Source: Proteromonas lacertae (Eukaryota > Sar > Bigyra > Opalinata > Proteromonadidae). Taken from it: a DNA stretch of 29,160 nt. The notes beneath the pieces are model-generated. The model worked only from the letters and a program-made list of their open reading frames with translations, searched no databases and was not told the DNA's origin. Position numbers and translations under genes: made by a program. The stretch lies in NCBI GenBank assembly GCA_002245135.1, contig NGBS01000951.1, positions 1 through 29,160 of the forward strand, written 5' to 3'. Numbering within the stretch: the first letter of the stretch is position 1; every line of letters begins with the position of its first letter. Below are positions 1 to 11,400 of this stretch, one piece after another.

Positions 1-416
1 GTACCAGTTGCACGTGAATATAGTCATGTATATACATGTCCTGAATTACCTTATTATGATCATGCTATGGCTAATTGGCATATATATTGAAGAAGGAACA
101 ATTCTGTGGTTATAAATTATTAAGTGATATTAAGAAAGTTCAAATTTATTTCCCATGTAGAGAAAGAGATTATACTAAGATGATTAATACATTCTATATT
201 ATGCCTAATTTAGAAGAGATTGTATTGTATGGTAATATGAGTGATGAAGAATGTGATAGTTTAGTTGAAGTATTGAGCAATGATGATTTATTGTCATTAA
301 CTACTATTGATTTACAGAATGAAAAGACATTAACTGCTACTGCTATTAAATCATTAGAAGGATTAAAAGGATCAGCTCATTGTCCAAAATTAAATAAAAT
401 AATTCCAAGAAAGTAG
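1..416 (+). CDS. 3' part of a leucine-rich-repeat protein (partial)
   Basis: The gene enters from outside the window. The segment from about 75 to 416 reads as about 110 residues ending in a TAG stop. It carries LRR/RNI-like units, such as MPNLEEIVLYGN followed by an acidic helix and LLSLTTIDLQ. The first bases are open in another frame, so an intron is needed. A GT at 28 with an AG at 92 or 95 keeps frame, but it would be about 65-68 bp, longer than the other introns here, so this junction is unsure. The LRR style (one strand plus an amphipathic helix) resembles the tail of the pseudokinase-LRR gene at 23200-24556, and the upstream TCPE could be the end of a kinase-like domain. That link is weak. 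Function unknown. Confidence 0.5.
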
Positions 417-444
417 ATTTATAATGAATATACTGATATGTATT

Positions 445-464
445 TGTGTGTGTGTGTGTGTGTG
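445..464. repeat. (TG)10 microsatellite
   Basis: Ten uninterrupted TG units lie in the short gap between the LRR gene stop and the convergent glycosyltransferase stop. No function is suggested beyond length polymorphism. Confidence 0.9.
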
Positions 465-523
465 TTAATAATAAAATAATGAATAATATATATTATAATT
501 AAATTACGAAATTTATAAATGAT

Positions 524-2548
524 TTATATTTTTGTACAAAGACACAATCTTTGAGTTTTAGGATTATGTCCATTACAATTAAACACTAAATCTTCTGTTA
601 TAAGACACATACCAACATTATTCCTTCCACTAATTACAAAATTAGGTATATCTTTACTAACTTCAAACCCAGTTGCATTACAAGGAAAATATTGCTTCAT
701 TACATGAAATGAATTCAATAGCTGCAAGTATTCTTTCACACAGGACAATCTTCTTCCTTCACAAGCTGTACCACATGGCTCGTCACTATTAGCAACAATT
801 ATTTTTATCTCTTTAGTTGGGAGTAATTTCATCTCAACAGGTAAGAAGGGTGACATAATTTTGTTGGTAATTATGTACGGTCCATGTTCATTCCTTCTAG
901 GTTTGAATAAATCCTTCACTGTACCAGGTATAATGATTGAATACTGATAGGTACCTCTAGGAGTAGTATAAATTCCTAATTTTCTCGATAGTTTACGAAA
1001 CTCTCTTCCACCGTATAATATAATACCATTATTGGATGTTTCAATTTCTTCTTTGGTGATAATCTTTAAACTGTTAAATAAAGCGTTGAAAAAATCAAAA
1101 TAATTCTCATTATATAAATAATCCAAATTTCCATAATTAATATCCTAAATAAATAAATATATACATATATATATATATATATATAATAAATATACTGCAT
1201 TACCATTAGAAAACTCATACGAATCTAACAGTTTCTGTATTCTTCTATTCACAGTTGTTCCTTTAACACCATATTTCATATGTTTAACTCTTGGTACTTC
1301 TGGAAATATACAATCAACCTTCTTAGCTTTCATTTGAGCACGAATATAATGATCCCAACCACTGGAAATAGAAGAATGCCACTCATAGGTAAATTCTAAC
1401 CATTTCTCTTTATTTGTCATCCAGCCCAAACCTGGTAAATAGTTTGTCCTATAAAACCGAGTTAGGCTTGAGACTTGGCCTTTTCTACCATTATCATTCC
1501 AAGCAGAAATACAGAATACAGTTGGATCTTGGTATAAAAAGTGTTCTAATTGAAGAAAAACGTTTAAAAAGTCTGTAGAAGGTAATAAATCATCTTCTAA
1601 AACTATTGTATAATGATAATTATAATATAAAAATGAATAATCTAAAATGAATTTAACATGTTTTTCTATTACAGAATACTTTGATATTTTCTTATAATCA
1701 ATTTTCACTATTTCTTCAGAGATGAATTCCTTTGGAATTGGGGGAATTATAACACTTTTATTATTCTCTTTACATACCAATTTATACTCTTTTATTTGTG
1801 AATTTAAATGTTTAATTTCATTATTAAAATTATCACTATTACTATTATTTGGTAAAATAAATGAATATAGTCTTGGATGGTATATTATTCCATGTATGAA
1901 AGGACAAAATCTATCAGACAAGATCAGATCTAAAACGCATTTTCGAACAATATCATCTAATGATATAATTAAATCATAATCTTTCAATTGTGGTTGTTTT
2001 ACTAATGAATCTAATATCCTTTCTAATAATTCACAACGATATCTAATTGGTATAAATATTGATCGATTGTATTGGTTTATTTGGTAAGAATCTAGCGGTT
2101 TAATTGGTTGGAAATTTGGTTCATATACTTCTTTTAATAAATTGTCTAATACATCTGAATTTGTGTATTTTTTAGGTAATTTTGAAGATTTTGTGAAATT
2201 CTGTTGTGACATTTTGTGCATTGTTAAGTTAGAGGATGGAGTGATTGTTGTTACTAAATTCGATGTATCTGTTGGAGCAATTGTAGTTGTAATATGGACT
2301 ATTACTGTTGGAATATTCTTTGGATCAATAATTACGTTATCATCATCCACACTTTCTTCTTCTCTGTTTATGTTAGGAATATTGTCAGGATTTTGCATTT
2401 GAGATAGTTGTGATTTCGTAAATATAAGCAATTGGAATACTAGTAAAATAAACAATAATTCATTAATACAAAATATGATCATGAATACTACAGCAACACA
2501 TAACCATAATTTTGATATAAACCTTCTGGGCGAGTTGAATAAAGCCAT
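524..2548 (-). CDS. Family GT13 N-acetylglucosaminyltransferase (GnT-I/POMGnT-like) with Cys-rich C-terminal domain
   Basis: Two exons, 2548-1196 and 1144-524, are joined by a 51-bp AT-rich intron (1145-1195, GTAT...TAG) and give 657 residues. Residues about 15-45 are a single hydrophobic segment behind a short basic tail, the type II layout of Golgi enzymes, followed by a Ser/Thr-rich stem to about 160. The GT13 catalytic domain spans about 163-451. It opens with IFIPIRYRCELLERILDSL, has the EDD metal and nucleotide-sugar motif at 318-320 (VLEDDLLPS), then FCISAWNDNG and PGLGWMTNKEKW, all GnT-I hallmarks. GnT-I transfers GlcNAc from UDP-GlcNAc to mannose on N-glycans; POMGnT1 acts on O-mannose, and I cannot separate the two. 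Residues about 500-657 add a Cys-rich region (DEPCGTACEGRRLSC, then RLCLC near the end) that resembles the C-terminal end of GT18/MGAT5 enzymes and is not part of animal GnT-I. The intron joins the two parts. Confidence 0.85.
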
Positions 2549-2657
2549 TTCATTTAAAATTGAAATATGAAAAAAACGACTATATATTTTGTAATTCTCT
2601 TAACAAAAAATATATTCGTTTTATTCTACAATCGAATATTCTTTTTTTGCTTAAATA
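2549..2657. promoter_or_regulatory. Divergent promoter region between the GT13 and CHCHD genes
   Basis: 109 bp separate two divergently read start codons, so both promoters must lie here or overlap the genes. On the minus strand TATAGTCGTTT lies at about 2573-2583, roughly 25-35 bp before the GT13 start. On the plus strand TATTCGTTTT lies about 40 bp before the CHCHD start. Similar TCGTTT words precede other genes in the window. Confidence 0.35.
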
Positions 2658-3307
2658 ATGCCAAGAAGTGGAAGTAGTGGACGTAGAAGTAGTGGGGGTA
2701 GTGTAAGTAGATCTTCATCAAGATCTGGTTCAAGCAGAAGTTATGGAACAGCTTCTAGAGGAAGGTCATCATCAAGAGGTGGTTCATCTAGACCTCACTC
2801 ATCTTATACAGCACCAAATGCAGCGTATGTTAATGGCATTAATAATATTTAGACACAGTTCAGCATCAGTTCCAGTATCAAAACCACAAGCAGCTAAACC
2901 ATCAACATCCTCATCAAATGAGACTCATCATGTAGTAGAAATGAGAGGACCAGGGTTAGGTCAAACAATAGTTGGATCAGCTGCTTCAGGTTTAGGCTTA
3001 GGAATGGGTATGGCAGCAGGTCAAGCGTATTATTCATAAAAATTTATACTTATTTAGAGCTGTAGGAGGAATAGTTGGTGCATTTTCACATGATAAAGAT
3101 TCAGAACCACAACAACAGCAATATCAACAACCACAACAATATGAAGATAATGGGCCAATTCCAGCAAATACTATGAATTCTCAAAATCCCTGTTTTGAAA
3201 AAGAAAGAGAGTTATGGAAATGTATTAATGAAAATCCTAATGACATTCAAGTATGTCAGTTTTATAAAGATGCATTTGAACAATGCCGTTTAGCTGGTAA
3301 TTTTTAA
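2658..3307 (+). CDS. CHCHD2/10: CHCHD2/CHCHD10/Mix17-type mitochondrial CHCH protein
   Basis: Three exons (2658-2824, 2853-3026, 3058-3307) with introns of 28 and 31 bp give 196 residues. The N-terminus is a Ser/Arg/Gly-rich stretch without acidic residues, fitting a mitochondrial targeting region. The middle has the Gly-rich hydrophobic segment typical of this family (GLGQTIVGSAASGLGLGMGM, then AVGGIVGAF). It is followed by a Gln-rich linker and a C-terminal CHCH domain with two CX9C motifs (CFEKERELWKC and CQFYKDAFEQC). Family members work in the intermembrane space in cristae and respiratory-complex maintenance and are imported by oxidative folding. Each intron interrupts a codon beginning GC, and removing both restores one frame with the expected domain order, which strongly supports the tiny-intron model. 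The start is the first ATG after a T-rich leader. Confidence 0.9.
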
Positions 3308-3549
3308 AAAGTTTACTTTCTATATTATTTGTTGTATATCTTATATTACTTGGGTGTAAAATAAAGACTATAACCACTTTAAAGCAATTTTTGCCTATAA
3401 ATCAAATCTATTCTTGAGATTAGTATTATAGACTTCAAATATTCATTCCTATTTTCTATAAAGCTTATGAGTGGAATGAAATTTTATTTATTTAACATTT
3501 GTATAGACTTTACAAAAAATAAAACAAAATTTTTAATTGTGTTTCAAAA

Positions 3550-6500
3550 ATGAATAAAGAGGAAAGCAGGTAGTTATTGTTAATTATAATTATGATTAAT
3601 AGCTCGATTGTTGATGAATCTAAAGCCAATTTCTTTTCTAAACTCTTTTTCTCTTGGATTAAACCATTACTCAAAGAAGGACAAGAAAAACCTCTTGAGT
3701 TTGAAAATTTGCCTCGATTGAGGTATTTAAAATATTTAAATGCTATAGAAATGAAGACTGTGCAAGTGGGTTGAAATTAGCTTTTCAAAAAGCATGGAGT
3801 GAAGAACAAAGGAATAAAAAGTATATCTACTTCATTTTATAAAAATAGACCATCACTTCTAAAAGCTTTATGGAGTGCTTTTAAGAAAGATTACATATTT
3901 GCTGGAATTTTGAAATTAATTCATGATATTCTGATATTTGTAAATCCTATATCATTATATTTAATTATTAATTTTATGGATACACCTAATAAACCATTAG
4001 TATAATACTAAGTTCTGATTTAATAGTCATATGGTATAGTTATATGTATAATATTATTTATCTGTTCGTTAATACAAAGTATCTGTCTTCGTCATTATTA
4101 TTTCAATTGTTGTAGAGTAGGAATGCTGTTAAGATCATCTGTAATAACAAGTGTTTACGAAAAATCTCTTCGTTTAAGTACATCATCAAGATCGAAATAT
4201 ACAAGTGGAGAAATTAACAATATAATGTCTGTAGATAGTTTAAAACTACAAAAGTTAACTGAAAATTTACAGTTAATTTGGAGCACTCCATTTCAGATTA
4301 TTATTTCGATTATATTGTTATATATGCAATTAGAATTTTCGTCATTTGGTGGAGTATTAGTGATTGTTTTCATGATTCCTTTAAGTGGTTTAATATCGAA
4401 ATTTCAACAACATTTCCAAGTCAAAATAATGAAAATGAAAGATGAAAGGATTAAATCAATCAATGAAGTGTTAAATGGTATTAAAATTATCAAACTACAG
4501 GTTTGGGAAAAGAATTTCATCAATAAAATAAATAAAATAAGAATAAAAGAAGTGTCATATTTATTAATGTATTATTTATTTGAAAGTATTTGTGGTTGTA
4601 TTTGGTGTGGTACTCCAGTTTTAGTTGGAGTTGTATCATATAGCATGTTTACATTATTATTTAATAACAAATTAACTGTAGCTAAAGCTTTTACTAGTTT
4701 CTCATTATTTACAGTCATTCAAGCTCCTTTAGCTGTTTTACCTGAAGTTTTGAATAACATATCAGAAGCATTAGTTTCTATTAGAAGAATACAACAATTC
4801 CTGGAATGTGAAGAAATAATACCAATTCCTGAATCAATTAATAGTCTAAAACCATTTATTCAGATAAAAGATGGCTATTTTGAATGGGAAAGAAATAATG
4901 AAGAAAAAAATAATGAAATATCATTAGCAACAACTGCTAATAATGCATTTTCATTGAAAAATATAAATTTTACTGTTGATAAACCAGAATTAATAGCAAT
5001 CATAGGTGGAGTTGGAAGTGGTAAAAGTTCATTTTTACAGACATTATTAGGAGATATAAAATTGATTGATGGAAGTATAAATTACAGTGGAAAAATAGCT
5101 TATTCATCACAAACTCCATTCATTCAAAATACTTCTTTAAGGAATAACATTCTATTTGGTAAGAAATTCGTTGAAAGAAAGTATAAAGAAGTGTTATATG
5201 ATTGTGCTTTAGTTCCAGATTTAGAAATACTTCAATCAAAAGATCTAACTGAAATAGGTGAAAAGGGTATTAATTTAAGTGGTGGTCAAAGAGCTAGAAT
5301 TAGTTTAGCCAGAGCATTATACAGTGATAGTGATATTTATTTATTAGATGATATATTAAGTGCTGTAGATGTTCATGTTGGTAAACACATATTCAAAAAT
5401 GCAATAAAGAAAGGATTGAAGAATAAAATAGTATTGTTAGTCACAAATGCTGTTGAATATTTGAATGAAGTAGATAGAATAATAGTATTAAATGAAAATA
5501 AGATAGTGGAAGAAGGAAGTTATGAAGAATTAATGAGAGATTCAATTCTATTTAAATCATTTATTGATGAATTACATAAGAAGAACAATAGTAATGAAGA
5601 AAAAGAAAGAATTGAAAATCGTTATGAAGAAAGTCATAGTATTCCTTTAACAATTGATGATATAGATGAAATAAGAATAGGAAAAGAGAATGAAAATAAA
5701 AATGAATTGATTAAAAAAGAAGAAAAGTCTGTTGGAAAAGTTGACTGGAATGTTTATAAATCCTATTTTGAAAGTGATAATCATCATCATAATTGTTATA
5801 TATATTCAGTTATTATGATTATTATCTCATTGTATCTAATATCAGAATGTATATTGTTAAGTGATGGATTCTTATTATCAGAATGGTCATCTGAAATGGA
5901 AAAAGCAAAGCCAAAAAGTACAAATGCATTTTATGCATTAATATACTTTGTTATATCAATAATTTACAATTTCTCAGTGTTTTTTAGAATGATTGTATTA
6001 AACTATAAAGCAATTACTTCTGGAAAAAGGCTTCATAAAAAATTATTGGAGAATTTGATATATTGTAAAATGACATTCTTTGATACAACTCCAATGGGTA
6101 GAATATTGAATAGGTTTAGCAAAGATATTGATACAATTGATCAAACGCTACCATCTACATTTGATCAATATTTTGAAGCATTTGCTGAAGTGACAACTTC
6201 TTTATTAATAATTATATATGCTACACCTTGGTTTGGTTTAGTGATAATTCCAATTTATGTTTTTTATCATTATACACAAGAATATTACTTAAGAAGTTCA
6301 AGAGAAATAAAAAGACTTGAATCTATAAGTAATTCACCAATATTTTCACATTTTTCTGAGAGTTTAACAGGAGTTTCAACAATTAGAGCATATAAAGATC
6401 AAAAAAGATTTATTAAGGAAAACGAAAATAAAGTAAACAACAATTTATCTGCTTATTATGTTATATTTACTGCAAATAATTGGTTGGGCATAAGGTTAGA

Positions 6501-7523
6501 ATTTACAGGTGCTTGTATTGTGTTATTTGCTTCATTATTGTCTGTATTTAAACATGGAGATGCTGATTTTACTAAAATAGCTGCATTATCATTATCATAT
6601 GCATTAGATATAACTCAAGTATAAGCATATTACATTAAATATTATATTAATAGTCTTTGAACTGGATGGTAAGACAAGCAAGTGATTTAGAAACAAATGT
6701 TGTATCAGTAGAAAGAGTAAAAGAATATTCAATTATTGAAAAAGAATATGAAAATAATGAAAATGAAAAACTTGTGAAAGATTGGCCAAATAAAGGAAAT
6801 ATAAAAATAGACAATTTAACAATGAGATATAGACCAGAATTAGAACCAGTTTTAAAGAGATTGAGTTGTGAAATAAAGGGTGAAGATAAAATAGGTATTG
6901 TAGGAAGAACAGGAAGTGGTAAAAGTTCATTATTATTAGCTTTATTAAGAATAGTGGATTATGAAGAAGGTGAAATAAAAATTGACAATATAAATATCAA
7001 AGAGATCCCAATTCCTTATTTGAGAGAAGAAATCTCCGTAATTCCTCAAGAACCAATCTTATTTAGTGGAACAATAAGAGATAATATAGATCCATTTGGA
7101 AAATATGATGATGTTGAAATATGGAATATCTTAGAAAGTTGTCATATAAAAGATTTAATCAATGAAATGGGAGGATTAGAAAGTGAAGTGTTAGAAAAAG
7201 GAAGTAATTTGAGTTTAGGTCAACAACAACTATTATGTATAGCAAGAGCAATGATAAGAAAATGTAAGATAATAGTAATGGATGAAGCAACTTCTTCAAT
7301 TGATATAAAAACCGATAGTTTAATTCAAGATACAATAACCAATCATTTCAAAGATAGAACAGTATTAACAGTTGCTCATCGACTTAATACAATCTTAGAA
7401 AGTGATAAAGTTATGGTGATGGATAAAGGTAATTTGATAGAATATGATAATCCTATAATACTAGAAAATGATTACAACAGTTTATATCATAAACTGTTAG
7501 AAGAATATAGAAAAGCTCATTAA
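3550..7523 (+). CDS. ABCC: ABCC (MRP)-type ABC transporter, full length
   Basis: Six exons (3550-3569, 3603-3722, 3749-3820, 3849-3999, 4027-6618, 6654-7523) with introns of 33, 26, 28, 27 and 35 bp give 1,274 residues. This is the short ABCC form: two membrane domains and two ATPase domains without the extra TMD0. NBD1 has Walker A GGVGSGKSS (Lys near 454), signature LSGGQ (about 538-542) and a Walker B ending LLDD, so the catalytic Glu is Asp, as is usual for ABCC NBD1. NBD2 is canonical: GRTGSGKSS (Lys about 1075), LSLGQ (about 1171-1175), VMDE (about 1195-1196) and the switch His in TVAHRL (about 1227). The joined exons recreate family landmarks such as the conserved LNWMVRQ before NBD2. 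ABCC proteins export organic anions and conjugates using ATP; the substrate cannot be predicted. Its last nine codons are duplicated as a relic at 15816-15842. Confidence 0.92.
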
Positions 7524-7597
7524 ATAAACCTAAAAAGCCATAATTTAGCTATTTATATTTATTTTTTGTAATTCTCATATTTAGTTAATATATCACA

Positions 7598-8235
7598 ATG
7601 GTTATGTTATTATATATCAATAACATAATGGTTATTTCATTACCAAATGGAATAGAAATAGATAAACAAAGTGGAATAATTCATGGAAAAGTGGAAGAGA
7701 GTTTTGTGAAAAGTGAATATGAGACTGAGTTCGGCAACGGGACGTCCTTTTGTGTTTTGTCCCGTCCCTTGTCCTTTTCATACACGAAAACTTCTCGTTG
7801 ATTACACATGTCCTTTTTGTCCCTGTCCCCGCCGAACTCATATATGAGATAATATGTAAGAATAGTAAAAATGAAAAGAGAATCAAACTCTCATTAGAAT
7901 TTAATGTTATATTTACAGAATTAAACAAAAGTGATGATATTACAATATCAAATAATGGAAAATTAATAACAAATATGAATAATGGTTATAATCATTGTTA
8001 TTTGAATATAAAAATGGAAAATGGAGTTTATCATATTAAATATAAATATTATAACACATTATCAAATGATTTTAGTAGTATTTATATAGGATTATCAACT
8101 AATAATACATATTCTGGTGATGATAATGATTCATCTCCTGTTTTACTTGTAAAAGATTTACCTTCTCCATTATATCCATATATTATATTAGGATATGATG
8201 ATGATTCGATAGAATTATTATCATTTTCTCATTAA
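7598..8235 (+). pseudogene. Ig-fold (He_PIG-like) protein gene interrupted by a small TIR insertion, left copy
   Basis: The segment before the insertion reads LPNGIEIDKQSGIIHGKV, the hallmark of the putative-Ig (He_PIG, cadherin-like) domain found in surface proteins. After the insertion come about 135 residues with several beta-strand-like stretches (YHIKYKYYN, SSIYIGLS) ending in TAA at 8235. A 117-bp element plus an 8-bp target duplication (125 bp in all) separates the two parts and changes frame. Removing exactly 125 bp joins them into the strand SEYEIICKNSKNEKRIKLSL, just as the domain would require. No GT-AG pair removes exactly 125 bp. A GT at 7729 with the AG at 7865 (137 bp) would keep frame at the cost of a few codons, so expression is not excluded. 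Start chosen at the ATG at 7598. The protein is short and lacks a signal peptide, so it may already have been a fragment. Confidence 0.6.
7725..7841. mobile_element. 117-bp GC-rich TIR element (MITE- or introner-like), left copy
   Basis: The ends are inverted repeats, TGAGTTCGGC on the left and GCCGAACTCA on the right. The element is flanked by a direct 8-bp duplication ATATGAGA (7717-7724 and 7842-7849). The interior is about half G+C, with repeated GTCCC/GTCCTTTT words and internal inverted repeats (GGGACG against CGTCCC), in a host where everything around is strongly AT-rich. It has no coding capacity. An 8-bp duplication is typical of hAT-type transposases, but the termini are not a familiar hAT end, so the family is open. 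Confidence 0.75.
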
Positions 8236-8467
8236 ACAGTTAATAACATCAATTTTATTTACTCAAATCTATTATATTTATGAGAATATTAAAATACAAC
8301 TTATTTTAAAATTTTATCATCATTATAAACTGTATATTGAGTATAAAAAAGTAATATCAGATGTATTAATCATAAAATACACAAAAAACAACAAAATATA
8401 AACAATAATATTATATAATATTAAAATCATTATAAGAATAAGAATAATATATATTTATATTTATATT
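8236..8467. other. AT-rich intergenic spacer between convergent genes
   Basis: This spacer holds the 3' flanks of the Ig-fold copy and the left myotubularin gene. I see only AT-rich sequence with no further gene. It is matched in inverted order by 14882-15113. Confidence 0.8.
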
Positions 8468-11400
8468 CTAATAGTAATATTTGTTTATCATTTCTGGTAA
8501 ATAATCGACATCATTTCGACAAAAATATTCTTCCCATAATCTCATATGACGCATATGACAACTTGGTCTTAAACTCTCTTCAGTTCGAACATATCGATCA
8601 TTTCGGAATTCATTTATATTCTTATCATCTAAGATATGAGTCCAAATTGATACACTGTGAGTTGCTGCTTCATTTTCAACTCGTTCTCTTTCACTGTTAA
8701 ACATAAATGTACCAAATCGACCACTATAAACATTATCAGCTAAAAATAACAACAACTTTGTATTAAATTCAAATGCACAAGGATATTGATATAATATTTG
8801 ATATAATACATCCATAAACAACAAAAATACTGGACTTCGTTTACTGTCATTAAAATCACCATTATTCATTCCATGACGACGAGCAAAATTATGACCAAAA
8901 CTACACCATTCTTTCTCAATCACTTCACAGAATCCACGAATTGTTCGATAATAAGGATCTAGTAATAATTCAGTTCCACAAACCATTTGACTGGTTCGAT
9001 CCCAACCATCACTACAATGACTAAAGACACTACATCCTTCATCTTCTAAGATTTCTACACATCGAACTAATGAACACATTACACTTCGAACTTGTTGTAA
9101 CCAACCAGCATCATTTAATCGTTTTGTAAATGTTTCATCATCTCCACGAACTTGTTTGTTATAGTATAAATCCATCATCTTATATAAACTCTCTCGAGCA
9201 CCATGAATATTAGCAATATTCATAAAATACATATTCATTCCAGGATAAAACGCTGGATTTTCAGTACCTTTACCCATTGAACGATTCCCAAATGCAGCTA
9301 TTTGACTTCGAGCATCAACTACATAATATTTATCTTTACGACATTCACAACAACTGGCTAATAAAGGTAATAACTTCTCATCACTACTACTTCGTTTGTT
9401 TTGTAAACCAGTATTTGGTTGAGCACTTCGACATAATATCGCATTCGTTATTGGATGACGCCAAACAGGAACTGGAATACGATTACTACTTCGATATTTA
9501 CAGATTTGGTCTAATTCTCGATCATTTATACTAGCACTTGTTAAGAATCTCATTGGATAACTTGGACTTATATCATAACCTTGAACTACAAATCGCAATT
9601 TTGGACAATTTAATAAACCCAATCGATCATAATCTAAACCAGCATCATATATTGCCCAACCATCGATTTCACTATCTTTATAACTATCTTTACTTCCTTC
9701 ACGAAATGCAAAGGTATTTTTTATACTGTTTTTAGGGAAAGCTTTTTTATCAATATATTTCGTTACATTATTTACAGCTTTAGATTTTCGGAAAGAAAAT
9801 TCATAGAATTGATAGTTTTTGGTTCGAATTCGAATTGTATAAGGAGGAATATCTTCATAATTATGAATCATTAATAATGGAATTTGAATATCATGATTAT
9901 CTTCATTAGAATTATTGCTTTGTTGTTGTGATTGTTGTTGTTGTAATGATGGTGGAGGAGTTGAATTTGTATTACTTAATTCATCAACATCTATACCATT
10001 GAAACTAGATGCTCTTCTTAAATTTGTATTTGGAGTTGTGGTTGTTGTTGTTGCAGTGCTTTTAATATCACTTAATTCATCGATATTAATAATATTTTCT
10101 ACATTCTCTTCACTTCCTTCATTTGTTGTGTTTGTTTCAGTTTTACATGGAGAGGATGGAGCTTTCTCTAAGATATTTCGCATACTTTGAGCTTTCTTTA
10201 ATGCAGAGGTTGCTGTTGGATATGTATGGAATATTAATCGATAATTAGATATAAATAATTGACCACTCACCAATGTCTCATTCACAGTTGTAAAACTGTT
10301 CTTTTCACTTATACTTAAATAAGTACATTCTTCTACTACATCAACACTTTCTTTATCATATAAATATTCGGGATAATAATTGTCTTTTATATAACTCACA
10401 TTCTTATCATGAGAACTAGCTCGTTTATGAGCAACTGCATTGGCAGTTTGAAATGTCACATTTAATGGTCTTTCAGCTTTCTTTATCTTTTTTACTACTT
10501 CTTTTAAACTCAAATTACTTTTCAAATCTTTACCATTTAATGATACTATTACACTCTTCAATCCTACTAAACCACTTCGTTCACATAATCCTGGACTTCC
10601 ATCACTGTTTCGTTTAAATCGACTTACAATACAATTGCCTTGATCTATTCCTAATGTGATTCCTAAACTATTATCACCAAAATTTATTGTATTTCCACTC
10701 CATAAACTACGATTTAATTGATCATATTCACCTCGTAATGTCACTGCATGTTTCTCACGAAATGCTTCAAATCGACTCTTCTTTATAGATAAACATAGTG
10801 GAATTAATTTACTTCGAAATTCATCCACTTTCATTTCTTCAATTCCATCATATAAACATTCTATCATACTCTTTATCTTATCTTTCTTACTCAATTTATT
10901 TTCAAAATCTTTCAATATACATAATGCACTTCCCATTAACACGATATCAGGAATACATTCAGTATAAACACTTATCTTTATACTACATAATAAGAAATCC
11001 ATTATTATATGACTAACTTCGATTGGAACTTTATATGTAAATACACTCACATAACTACTACATACTAATTCACATAATTTATTATCAATATCTTCTAAAT
11101 GAGATTTTAATTTTTGTAATTGTTCAGCTGCAAATGAATCTAAAATTCGAATGTCAGTGTTATAACCATAAATATCAAATTCAGCATTGTGAATTAATAC
11201 TTTCTCCATTAACGCAGTGAATAACCAAAATGTATCATTCTCATCCTTTAATACAGTGTAGAGGTAGTTCACTAGGAAATTTTGACCTGTGTAATAACTA
11301 TTTGGCTTTCTGATGTTATAAGCAAGAAGAATTTCATTAACACTCTTTCTATTCAATTCTTCTATTAGATCTACATCTGCTTTAATATCATTAATTATAT

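Larger units (their letters stand above)
7497..11299. repeat. Left arm of a ~3.8-kb inverted repeat
   Basis: This stretch is the reverse complement of 12050-15842. It starts inside the last codons of the ABC transporter and runs through the Ig-fold gene copy and the 3' flank. It covers all but the first ~105 codons of the minus-strand myotubularin gene. Inner positions pair as x + y = 23349 without any indel I could find from about 7670 to 11299. One 10-bp indel near 7660 shifts the outermost part to x + y = 23339. The only coding difference I found in the myotubularin part is a silent Ala codon change (9356 versus 13993). The outermost ~150 bp carries several further substitutions. Confidence 0.95.

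Noticed and set aside
1145-1195. C-terminal IYIYIYICIYLFI of the long GT13 frame as a membrane helix
   Set aside because: It is translated intron (AT repeat). Splicing 1145-1195 joins the two coding parts in frame.
7717-7849. The TIR element as a precise GT-AG intron
   Set aside because: None of the nine possible junctions that remove exactly 125 bp has GT and AG ends. Only a longer 137-bp interval does, at the cost of losing conserved codons.
7632-7928. Frame on the minus strand crossing the TIR element (mirrored at 15421-15699)
   Set aside because: It owes its length to the GC-rich insert, and no protein family is recognisable.
9277-11016. Long open frames antisense to paralogue A (and the mirrored ones at 12333-14072)
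   Set aside because: They are shadows of the myotubularin genes, lack domain features, and are forced by the codon pattern of the true frame.
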